Of a stretch of DNA of 36,431 nt, positions 8,099-14,550 are shown piece by piece. The notes beneath the pieces were generated by a model. That model was not told the origin of the DNA and made no database searches. It saw nothing but the letters and a program-made list of their open reading frames with translations. The DNA is from Anaerolineae bacterium (GTDB taxonomy: Bacteria; Chloroflexota; Anaerolineae; Promineifilales; Promineifilaceae): positions 135,476-171,906 of the forward strand of contig JAHDWL010000003.1 of assembly GCA_023384355.1 (NCBI GenBank), in the 5' to 3' direction. Numbering within the stretch: position 1 is the first letter of the stretch; each line of letters opens with the position of its first letter. Made by a program: the position numbers and the translations under genes.

Positions 8099-10870
8099 TC
8101 AGACGACTATGTTAATCAGGCTGCCGCGGGCGACGATAACCTTACGCGGCGTTTGTCCGGCCAGCGCGCGCAGAACCTTCTCCGAATCAAGAGCGACCCG
8201 ACGCAGTTCCTCTTCGTCCAGCCCGGCCGGCACGTCAATTTTATCGCGCGTCTTGCCGTTGATCTGGATGATCAGGCTGATCGTTTCCTCGCGCGCCACA
8301 TCCTCGTCCCATTGCGGCCATGATTGGGTGTGGATGCTATAGGGGCGTCCCCGCTGTGCCCATAACTCCTCGGTGATATGGGGCGAGATCGGCGCCAGAA
8401 GCAGCAGCAAGGTATCAACTGCCTCGTCCCAGGCGGCCAAACTCACGTCGGCCGCGCGCTGGGCGGCTGTGATCGTATTGCGCAGTTCCATTATTGCGGC
8501 CACGGCCGTGTTGAAGGAGAACTCATCCAGGTCCTGGGTCACCTTGCGGATCGTCTGGTGGGTTTTCCGGCGAAGAGCGCGCGTCGCTGCCGCATCTTCC
8601 TTGACCGGTGAATATTCAGCGCGGCCGATTTCCCACACATCCTGCAGCAACCGTTGCGGCCCCTTGATACCACCATAGTTCCACGGTCCGCCCTGATCCC
8701 ACTTGGCGAAGAACATCAGGTAAGCCCGGACGGTATCCGCGCCAAATTGAGCCACCAGTTCGTCCGGATTCACGACGTTGCCCTTGCTCTTGGACATGCG
8801 CTGAATCTCCAGATGATGCCGGAGCTGATTGAGACTGTTCTCGCCCTCAATGGACGGTATCTCGATCACGGCGTCAGGCGCTACCTCGACCGTCATCGGG
8901 GTGTCGCCCGCCACGTCGACTTGCAGGATGTTCTCGGTGCGCTTTATGATTTCGCCGATTACCGAATCCTCGCTCACTCCACTGGGGAGCGAGTTCGGTT
9001 CGACTACCTGAACCCGACTCGCCACCAGCACATTATTCGCCCGCCGGCCGGTCGCGACGATGAAATCGCCCCGTCGCTCGGCGCCCAGGATCTGCCCCTG
9101 ATTGCGCAGCATGGTCATCGGCTCATCGAACTGCCTTCGCGGATCGCGCCCGTTGGCGCGCATCAGGGCATCAACCTCGCCAAACAGCCCCAAATCACGC
9201 ATGGCCTTGGTGAAGAACCGCGTGTAGAGCAGATGCATGGTGGCGTGTTCCGCGCCACCGGTATAGACGTCCACCGGCAACCAGTAGGCCGCCTCGGCCG
9301 GATCGAACGGGCCGCCATCGTACCCGGGGCTGAGGTAGCGATACTGGTACCACGATGAGCACATGAACGTGTCCATCGTGTCCGTCTCGCGCTGGGCCGG
9401 GTTGCCTTCCGCGTCAGTCGTGTGCAGAAACCCTTCGTGGGATCGCAGTGGGCTTTGACCGGTCGGCATGAAATGGACATCATCGGGAAGCAGCACCGGC
9501 AATTGATCATCCGGCACCATCTCAATCGTCCCTTCGGCAGTGTAAATGGCCGGGATCGGCGCGCCCCAATAACGCTGGCGGCTGATGAGCCAGTCGCGCA
9601 TCCGGTAATTGACGGATTTCCCGCCGATACCGCGCCCCGCCAGCCAATCGGCGACGGCGTTGACCGATGGGTTGGCCCATCCCTTGTCGGCCGTCACCGG
9701 CGTGCCGTTGAACTGGCCGCTGTTGATCATCGCCCCAGGGCCGACGTAAGCAGATTCCATCGCCTCGCCGTCCAGGTCCTCTCCAAACGGCTGGATTACC
9801 GGCACAATCGGCAAGTCATATTTTCGGGCGAACTCAAAGTCCCTTTGGTCATGGGCGGGCACAGCCATGATCGCCCCGGTCCCGTAGGTGCTCAACACGT
9901 AGTCGGCGATCCAGACGGGGACGCGGGCACCATTCACCGGATTGATAGCATAGCCACCAGTGAAAACGCCCGTCTTCTCCCGTGTGTCGGACAGGCGCTC
10001 GATCTCGGTCGCCCGCGCCGCCTGGTCTCGATAAGCCGTTACAGCCTCCTGCCGGTCATCGGTCGTCAATACATCCACCAGATCGTGCTCCGGAGCCAGG
10101 ACCATGAATGTCGCTCCCCAGAGCGTGTCCGGCCGCGTGGTGTAGATCTCGATCGGGTCGCCGTCCTCGCTCGTGAAGAACACGCGCGCGCCCTCGCTGC
10201 GGCCGATCCAGTTGGTCTGCATCATCTTGACCGGCTCCGGCCAATCCAGAGGAGAAAAGTCCAGCAGTTCATCGCAGTAGCGTGTGATGGCAAAGAACCA
10301 TTGCTCCATCATCTTCTGGATGACAGGTTGTCCGGTCCGCTCATCCTTGCCGTCGATGACCTGTTCATTGGCCAATACCGTTTGCAGGGTTTCCGACCAG
10401 TTGACCAGGCCCTCGCCACGATAAGCCAGGTCGTTCTCGAAAAACTTCGTGAAGAACCATTCCGTCCAGCGGTAATAGGCGGGGTCACAACTGACCGCCT
10501 CGCGCTCCCAATCGAACATCGCGCCCATGCTGCGCAGTTGCCCGCGCATCCGCTCGATATTGGCGTAGGTCCATTTCCTGGGCGGAATATTGCGCTGGAT
10601 TGCGGCGTTTTCAGCCGGCAAGCCGAAGGCGTCGAAACCCATGGGGAACAGCACGTTGTAGCCGCGCATGCGCATAAACCGCGCCCGCGCGTCGGAGGGC
10701 GTCATGGCGAACCAATGGCCGATATGCAAATCGCCGCTCGGGTAAGGCAGCATGGTCAGCGCGTAATGCTTGGGTTTGCTCCAGTCAACGACGGAACGAT
10801 AGAGATGATCGTCATCCCATTTATTCTGCCATTTCGGCTCAATCACGGCCGGATTGTATGATTCACTCAT
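8099..10870 (-). CDS. leuS: leucyl-tRNA synthetase
   Basis: Class I aminoacyl-tRNA synthetase charging tRNA-Leu. 923 residues, longer than the 820-880 common in bacteria. The HIGH motif is at 49-52 (DLHIGHWFAMTPSDA). The CP1 editing domain includes the TTRPDTLWGATFM threonine-rich motif. The KMSKS loop reads MSKSKGNVVNPDEL at about 691. Between the catalytic fold and this loop there is an insertion of about 100 residues (around 580-690), in the place of the leucine-specific domain, which explains most of the extra length. The C-terminal part ends with a ubiquitin-like domain (IIQINGKTRDKIDVP). Expression is probably controlled by the T-box leader upstream. Confidence 0.97.
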   Translation of the reverse strand: MSESYNPAVIEPKWQNKWDDDHLYRSVVDWSKPKHYALTMLPYPSGDLHIGHWFAMTPSDARARFMRMRGYNVLFPMGFDAFGLPAENAAIQRNIPPRKWTYANIERMRGQLRSMGAMFDWEREAVSCDPAYYRWTEWFFTKFFENDLAYRGEGLVNWSETLQTVLANEQVIDGKDERTGQPVIQKMMEQWFFAITRYCDELLDFSPLDWPEPVKMMQTNWIGRSEGARVFFTSEDGDPIEIYTTRPDTLWGATFMVLAPEHDLVDVLTTDDRQEAVTAYRDQAARATEIERLSDTREKTGVFTGGYAINPVNGARVPVWIADYVLSTYGTGAIMAVPAHDQRDFEFARKYDLPIVPVIQPFGEDLDGEAMESAYVGPGAMINSGQFNGTPVTADKGWANPSVNAVADWLAGRGIGGKSVNYRMRDWLISRQRYWGAPIPAIYTAEGTIEMVPDDQLPVLLPDDVHFMPTGQSPLRSHEGFLHTTDAEGNPAQRETDTMDTFMCSSWYQYRYLSPGYDGGPFDPAEAAYWLPVDVYTGGAEHATMHLLYTRFFTKAMRDLGLFGEVDALMRANGRDPRRQFDEPMTMLRNQGQILGAERRGDFIVATGRRANNVLVASRVQVVEPNSLPSGVSEDSVIGEIIKRTENILQVDVAGDTPMTVEVAPDAVIEIPSIEGENSLNQLRHHLEIQRMSKSKGNVVNPDELVAQFGADTVRAYLMFFAKWDQGGPWNYGGIKGPQRLLQDVWEIGRAEYSPVKEDAAATRALRRKTHQTIRKVTQDLDEFSFNTAVAAIMELRNTITAAQRAADVSLAAWDEAVDTLLLLLAPISPHITEELWAQRGRPYSIHTQSWPQWDEDVAREETISLIIQINGKTRDKIDVPAGLDEEELRRVALDSEKVLRALAGQTPRKVIVARGSLINIVV

Positions 10871-10912
10871 AGCCAGAACTCCACAACGACCAACGATAAA
10901 TTATGAAAATTT

Positions 10913-10951
10913 CAAACAAAAAACCCCTTTCGTTCAGAGACGAAAGGGGTT
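10913..10951 (-). terminator. T-box intrinsic terminator of leuS
   Basis: On the minus strand AACCCCTTTCGT (10940-10951) and ACGAAAGGGGTT (10922-10933) form a 12-bp perfect hairpin with a 6-nt loop, followed by a run of T (TTTTTTGTTT). The left arm is next to the T-box motif and would instead pair with it in the antiterminator form. It ends about 40 nt before the leuS start. Confidence 0.92.
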
Positions 10952-11207
10952 CCGCGGTACCACTCTGATTGACGGTACAATAGTGGACCTGAAGGGGTTC
11001 GAACCCTTGACCTCCACAATGCCATTGTGGCGCTCTCCCAATTGAGCTACAGGCCCATACCATCCACTTTAACACGTAACGGGTGTAAACCGGCACCGGC
11101 TATATTATCACCGATGCAGCTCCCAGGCGAGTTCGGCATCATTCGTCGCCCTTACAGCCCTGGGGCAACTCTCTGTTCAGACGTGCCTACTACTCCTGTT
11201 CACAGCC
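10914..11207 (-). promoter_or_regulatory. T-box riboswitch (leucine) with a tRNA in place of stem III
   Basis: Read on the minus strand. Stem I: GGCU (11204-11207)/AGCU (11118-11121), then CAGG/CCUG, then the specifier internal loop with AGUAGUA (11088-style loop E strand at 11188-11194) opposite GAACUCG (11128-11134), then GGCA/UGCC, an AGAGAG bulge and a distal stem GUUGCCC/GGGCGAC with an AGGGCUG loop. The specifier CUC (11129-11131) is a leucine codon. Stem II is an 8-bp helix (11110-11117 with 11093-11100). The IIA/B element is ACAC-CCGUUAC-GUGU (11072-11086), followed by AAAGUGG. The T-box AGAGUGGUACCGCGG is at 10952-10966 and the terminator follows. Between AAAGUGG and the T-box, where stem III is expected, a 7-bp helix (11058-11064 with 10971-10977) carries a whole tRNA-Ala. 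The UGGU of the T-box fits an ACCA tRNA end. Confidence 0.88.
10984..11056 (-). tRNA. tRNA-Ala (anticodon GGC), embedded in the leuS T-box leader
   Basis: A 73-nt cloverleaf. The acceptor stem GGGCCTG/CAGGTCC contains the G3-U70 wobble pair that identifies alanine tRNAs. D arm GCTC/GAGC, anticodon stem CCACA/TGTGG with loop ATGGCAT (anticodon GGC, reading GCC), 5-nt variable loop, T arm AAGGG-TTCGAAC-CCCTT, discriminator A73. CCA is not encoded (the next bases are CTA). All canonical features are intact, so it looks like a functional tRNA, yet it lies inside the T-box leader of leuS, 1 nt and 6 nt from the two strands of a flanking helix. Confidence 0.97.
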
Positions 11208-11261
11208 TTTGTATCTTCGGTTGTAAGCTACCGTGTGGGCGCAAGCGCCTCGGCTGTCAGA

Positions 11262-11334
11262 TGGACCTGAAGGGATTCGAACCCTTGGCCTCTACAGTGC
11301 GATTGTAGCGCTCTCCCAGCTGAGCTACAGGCCC
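11262..11334 (-). tRNA. tRNA-Ala (anticodon CGC)
   Basis: A 73-nt cloverleaf with the same acceptor stem (GGGCCTG/CAGGTCC with G3-U70) and T arm as the tRNA-Ala(GGC) downstream. Anticodon stem CTACA/TGTAG with loop ATCGCAC gives anticodon CGC, reading GCG. Discriminator A73; CCA not encoded. It begins about 7 nt after the predicted transcription start of the promoter at 11349-11377. There is no terminator with a T-run between it and the T-box leader, so read-through into the leader is likely. Confidence 0.97.
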
Positions 11335-11348
11335 AACAGCAAGAAGGG

Positions 11349-11377
11349 ATTCTAGCCCAGAGGGGGTCGATTGTCAA
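11349..11377 (-). promoter_or_regulatory. strong sigma-70 promoter for tRNA-Ala / T-box / leuS
   Basis: On the minus strand -35 TTGACA (11372-11377, six of six) and -10 TAGAAT (11349-11354, five of six) are separated by exactly 17 nt. Transcription would start near 11341-11343, just before tRNA-Ala(CGC). I see no other good promoter before the T-box, so this one may drive the whole unit. Confidence 0.8.
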
Positions 11378-11424
11378 GCAGACATGAGACTTTTTCGGTT
11401 TGAAAACCTGGGCGATGGTGAGAT

Positions 11425-11453
11425 TTGACCGGGATGCAGGACGCGAATAAGAT
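11425..11453 (+). promoter_or_regulatory. sigma-70 promoter for the selenoprotein gene
   Basis: TTGACC (11425-11430) and TAAGAT (11448-11453) are separated by 17 nt, about 40 nt upstream of the GTG start at 11494. It is divergent from the tRNA/leuS promoter. Confidence 0.65.
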
Positions 11454-11493
11454 TACTGACCCATAGGAATTTTCGGTTTACGGAAGTCAACAA

Positions 11494-11769
11494 GTGCGAA
11501 AACACATCATCACCCTCGAATATTGCGTCCCCTGAAACTATTGGCCGCGCGCCGCCCGTGTGGCGGACGAAATCCTCTCCCAATATCAGCACGTCATCGA
11601 GAGCTTCAAGTTAATCACCGGCGACAAAGGAGTATTCATCTTCACTGTTGACGGTGACATATTATTCTCGAAAAAGGTTGCCGGCCGCCACGCCGATCCG
11701 GGCGAGATACTAAAACTCTTCCAGAAGCACATCGGTCCCGGCGTGGAACCGTATCCGCAAGAGCTTTAG
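11494..11769 (+). CDS. SelW/Rdx-family selenoprotein (CxxU), in-frame TGA
   Basis: Read through one TGA, the frame from GTG 11494 gives 91 residues: VRKHIITLEYCVPUNYWPRA at the N-terminus, then RVADEILSQYQ, GDKGVFIFTVDGDILFSKK, and GRHADPGEILKLFQKHI near the end. This is the layout of the SelW/SelT/SelH (Rdx) thioredoxin-like family: a C-x-x-C/U motif after the first strand, then a G-x-F-x-V-x-x-D-x-x-x-x-x-K block and a G-R-x-P-x-x-x-E-like tail. C11 and U14 (TGA at 11533-11535) occupy the redox motif. GGAA lies 8 nt before the GTG, and TAG at 11464-11466 closes the frame upstream. A start at GTG 11560 would give only a 69-residue truncated protein without the redox motif. Likely a thiol/selenol redox protein; partner unknown. 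SelA/B/C/D genes are not in the window. Confidence 0.88.
11552..11566 (+). promoter_or_regulatory. bacterial SECIS-like hairpin
   Basis: CCGCC (11552-11556) pairs with GGCGG (11562-11566) around the loop CGUGU. The stem begins 16 nt and the loop 21 nt after the UGA. G is the second loop base. These fit the loose bacterial SECIS rules (apical loop 16-37 nt downstream of UGA, G in the first two loop positions). Confidence 0.65.
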
Positions 11770-11779
11770 GTGAGCGCGA

Positions 11780-12538
11780 TCACGCATCCTCATAGGTGAA
11801 GAAGCCGCGACCGGTCTTCTGCCCCAACAGATTGGCCGCGACCATTCGGCGCAACAACGGGGACGGCCGGTAGCGGTCGTCACCCCACTCCTCGAACAGG
11901 CCCGTCATAACCCCCAGGACCGCGTCCAGCCCAATGACGTCAGCCCATGCAAGCGGGCCGATTGGGTAATTCATCCCCAGGCGCATCGCCTTGTCGATGT
12001 CAGCCGCCGTAGCTACCCCTTCCATTAATAGGCTCGCGGCCTCATTGATCAGGCAGCAAACCGTCCTCGCCCGCACCAGTCCCGGCCCGTCGGCCACGAT
12101 GATCGTCTCCTGCCCCAACCCGCGCCAGAACAGCTCCGCCTGCACCAACGCCGACTCGGCGGTCTGGAGCGCCTCTGCCAGTTCGATGATACCCTCATCC
12201 GGCACGGGCGGCAGGACAGCAAAGCCAACCACCCGTTCGGGGCGATCGGTCCACGATGCCGCCTGGGTGGCGCTGGTCGCCAGGCAGGACGTCAGGATAA
12301 GCGCGTCGTCAGGCAGCATCGTCCCCATGGCCAGTAATAACTCCTGCTTCGCGGCCGCGGATTCGTTGTGCAACTCAATCGCGATTTCGACCTCGGACAT
12401 GCCGTCCAATTCATAACCCGCCTCGACCGCGCCCAGAAAATCTTCCACCAAAAAGACCCGTACATCGTGGGCCGCCCGGCGGCACAGACGTTCGACCTCA
12501 TCAATGAAAGGGAGTTCGCCGGCAATCAATATCTTCAT
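11780..12538 (-). CDS. 3-hydroxyacyl-CoA dehydrogenase-like protein, probably inactive
   Basis: 252 residues. The C-terminal half (about 152-250) is a clear 3-hydroxyacyl-CoA dehydrogenase C-terminal domain: NEAASLLMEGVATAADIDKA, LGMNYPIGPLAWADVIGLD, and GQKTGRGFFTY. The N-terminal half is shorter than a normal NAD-binding domain (about 150 instead of 185 residues). It lacks the G-x-G-x-x-G loop (the start reads MKILIAGELPFIDEV), and in the usual MHFFNP segment the catalytic histidine is replaced (GFAVLPP, A107). So NAD binding and catalysis look impaired; a non-enzymatic or altered role is inferred. The start at 12538 was chosen because it lies after the hydrolase stop and begins a Rossmann-like strand. 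Last gene of the trmB-hydrolase-this unit. Confidence 0.82.
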   Translation of the reverse strand: MKILIAGELPFIDEVERLCRRAAHDVRVFLVEDFLGAVEAGYELDGMSEVEIAIELHNESAAAKQELLLAMGTMLPDDALILTSCLATSATQAASWTDRPERVVGFAVLPPVPDEGIIELAEALQTAESALVQAELFWRGLGQETIIVADGPGLVRARTVCCLINEAASLLMEGVATAADIDKAMRLGMNYPIGPLAWADVIGLDAVLGVMTGLFEEWGDDRYRPSPLLRRMVAANLLGQKTGRGFFTYEDA

Positions 12539-12554
12539 CTTGTTATCACCACCA

Positions 12555-13361
12555 TCATGCCTGTCCGTTCGCCTGACCATCGACACCGGATAAAAATTCG
12601 AGCACACAGGCGTTAAATCGGTCAGCCTGGTCGATCGGCGTGGCATGGCCGGAATCTTCGATTACCTTCAATTGGGCATTTGGGATTAAAGCGACATATT
12701 TTCGCTTGGCTTCCAGCGGCGTATAGTCCCTGTCGCCCGCGATCACCATGACTGGACAACTTATGGAGCCGACGCGATCTAGCACACTCCAACCGATGAG
12801 CGCGCGCATGGAGGCGAGATAGGCGTCCTTGTCGTTTTTCGCCCATCGTTCGATCAACTGGGCGCGCATGAATTCCTGATCAGGTTTGGGAAACAGGCGC
12901 TTGCTGAGGAAGCGACCCGTCCGTGCCGGTCCAAACAGTTGAGCCAGTAACAGGCGCTGTTTGATGTTCAGCTTCTCACCAAACGATTGGGCGACGAGCG
13001 CCGGGGCGCTGTTCACGATTACCATGCTCCGCACCCGATCGGGATGGTCAACCGCCAGTTGAAAGGCAATCATCCCGCCCATTGACAAGCCAATAATATG
13101 GGTTGATTTTATTCCCAGCCCGTCAAGCAGCCCCAGAACATCAGTGGCCATCATCGCCACAGAGTACGGGCCGTGGGGCTTATCGGAATGCCCGTGTCCG
13201 CGCATATCGGCCGCAATCACGCGATAGCGCTGCGCCAGCGCAGGTATCTGCAAAGCCCAATCCTCAGCGCAGGAACCCAGCCCATGCAACAAGAGGACCG
13301 GTTCCCCCTGCCCTACAGTTTCATAATATAAGTCAATCCCGTTTGTGTGGAATGTCGGCAT
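12555..13361 (-). CDS. alpha/beta hydrolase
   Basis: 268 residues with the alpha/beta-hydrolase fold markers: oxyanion motif LLLHGLGS (about 23-30), DMRGHGHSD (52-60), nucleophile elbow GLSMGG with S93, acid D212 in AGDRDYTP, and H239 in SGHATP. All three catalytic residues are present. It resembles enol-lactonase, esterase or haloperoxidase-like members; the substrate cannot be assigned. The start ATG at 13359-13361 has a GGGTG ribosome-binding site and overlaps the end of trmB by 29 bp; the first strand and HG motif need this start, so the overlap is probably real. A start 9 codons further up is possible. Confidence 0.9.
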   Translation of the reverse strand: MPTFHTNGIDLYYETVGQGEPVLLLHGLGSCAEDWALQIPALAQRYRVIAADMRGHGHSDKPHGPYSVAMMATDVLGLLDGLGIKSTHIIGLSMGGMIAFQLAVDHPDRVRSMVIVNSAPALVAQSFGEKLNIKQRLLLAQLFGPARTGRFLSKRLFPKPDQEFMRAQLIERWAKNDKDAYLASMRALIGWSVLDRVGSISCPVMVIAGDRDYTPLEAKRKYVALIPNAQLKVIEDSGHATPIDQADRFNACVLEFLSGVDGQANGQA

Positions 13362-14361
13362 ATTCACCCTGCAAATTTGATTGAACAACTACCAAAGACG
13401 GAAACTCTCGGCGCAGCCATTGCACCAGGGCGGCTATCGCCAGATGGACACCGCGTGTTGGTCGCGGAAACCCGATCTCGGCCAGCCCGATGACGATCTC
13501 GCCCGTCGCGCGTGCCCGGATCTCCAGACCGATACGCTGCAATATTGGCCCTTCATTGATGTAGGTCTCGATTAGAAGCTTGCCGTCGTGAAACGACTGA
13601 AAGGCCTCGACAAACCGGATATACGTCGATTCCTGTTCAACGACCGCCGGTCGAAAATACCTCCCAATCTCGGAAGTGTCGGCGGGTAAGCGAATGATAA
13701 CATGGGGCATAGGCAGCTCCTTGGGGATTGGGAAATGATCTTCGGCCGGCACTTCGTTACGTCGCCACTTATAAAAATAGGGCACACGCCCCTCGGCCAA
13801 CGCCACCTGCTGATACTTGGTCTGGACACGGCCCTCGTCGACCCGCGTGAACGCTACATCAAGATCGCTTTCAAAGTGAGGTGAGCGTTGCAAAACGGCG
13901 GTGATTTGCCCGGCATAATCGACGTGATCCGTCGCGATCTCCAGGCGAGCGCCGGCAAACATCCGGCTGGCCAGCAGACACAGGAACTCGTCATCGATGA
14001 GACGGCGATCTCGATGGTTCTTCTTTGGCCACGGATCGGGAAAATTAATAACAACGCCCGCCACGCTATCCGGCACACACAGCGCTTGCAGCGTCGATTC
14101 CGCGCTTGCCTGAAAGAGTCGAACATTTGTCAACCCGCCTCTGGCGACCTTTTCGGCAGCGTTGCGAATGGAAGGTAAGGCGATTTCCAATCCGATGATG
14201 TTGGCTTTGGGATTCCGACGAGCCATGTCCACGAGAAACAGACCGCTGCCGAAGCCTATTTCCATCAGGAGTGGTCCCTCACGGCCGAAGATGGCTGACC
14301 AGTCGGCAGGCCACGACAGTTGCTCGACCTTGTACCAATCGAGTGATTCCATTAAATCCAT
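13333..14361 (-). CDS. trmB: tRNA (guanine-N7-)-methyltransferase with C-terminal extension
   Basis: SAM-dependent enzyme forming m7G46 in the tRNA variable loop. The SAM-binding motif MEIGFGSGLFL is at about 33-43, GLEIALPSI follows, and the family hallmark NFPDPWPKKNHRDRRL lies around 110-125. The usual bacterial TrmB has 210-240 residues; this one has 342, with about 120 extra residues after the catalytic domain (from around PKELPMPHVIIRLPAD). Some thermophile TrmB proteins also have a C-terminal extension. Start at 14361 is the first ATG; M4 at 14352 is also possible, with no strong ribosome-binding site for either. Divergent from arginase. Confidence 0.93.
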   Translation of the reverse strand: MDLMESLDWYKVEQLSWPADWSAIFGREGPLLMEIGFGSGLFLVDMARRNPKANIIGLEIALPSIRNAAEKVARGGLTNVRLFQASAESTLQALCVPDSVAGVVINFPDPWPKKNHRDRRLIDDEFLCLLASRMFAGARLEIATDHVDYAGQITAVLQRSPHFESDLDVAFTRVDEGRVQTKYQQVALAEGRVPYFYKWRRNEVPAEDHFPIPKELPMPHVIIRLPADTSEIGRYFRPAVVEQESTYIRFVEAFQSFHDGKLLIETYINEGPILQRIGLEIRARATGEIVIGLAEIGFPRPTRGVHLAIAALVQWLRREFPSLVVVQSNLQGEYADIPHKRD

Positions 14362-14420
14362 TATATGCTGCGCGCCGGTTCAGGCCAACGTGCGCGGTTG
14401 CGTGCCCGGAATATATGGGC

Positions 14421-14467
14421 CACAATATGACGTCCGGGGCAGCCAGATATCTAAATATTGTGATAAT
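14421..14467 (+). promoter_or_regulatory. inverted repeat at putative arginase promoter
   Basis: CACAATAT (14421-14428) is perfectly repeated in inverse as ATATTGTG (14455-14462), with a small palindrome AGATATCT (14445-14452) between them. The second arm overlaps a possible extended -10 (TGTGATAAT, 14459-14467). This could be an operator for the arginase gene; no -35 is seen. Confidence 0.3.
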
Positions 14468-14550
14468 TCCTTCATCGGTCACACCTGTTCCACTTTCTTC
14501 CGGAGAGGCATCACGATCAAGAATTATCAAATGGATGGTAGAGAGAATTG

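Noticed and set aside
11374-11592. 72-residue minus-strand ORF upstream of the tRNA genes
   Set aside because: It covers two promoters and lies antisense to the selenoprotein; the translation shows no recognisable domain.
11560-11769. 69-residue ORF starting at GTG 11560 as the complete gene
   Set aside because: The protein family needs the upstream C-x-x-C/U motif, which is in frame beyond a TGA with a SECIS-like hairpin; GTG 11560 is a Val codon within the longer gene.
14477-14491. 15-base match (GGTCACACCTGTTCC) to the conserved loop region of 5S rRNA
   Set aside because: The flanks do not continue the 5S sequence and no 5S helices can be formed around it; taken as chance or a tiny relic.
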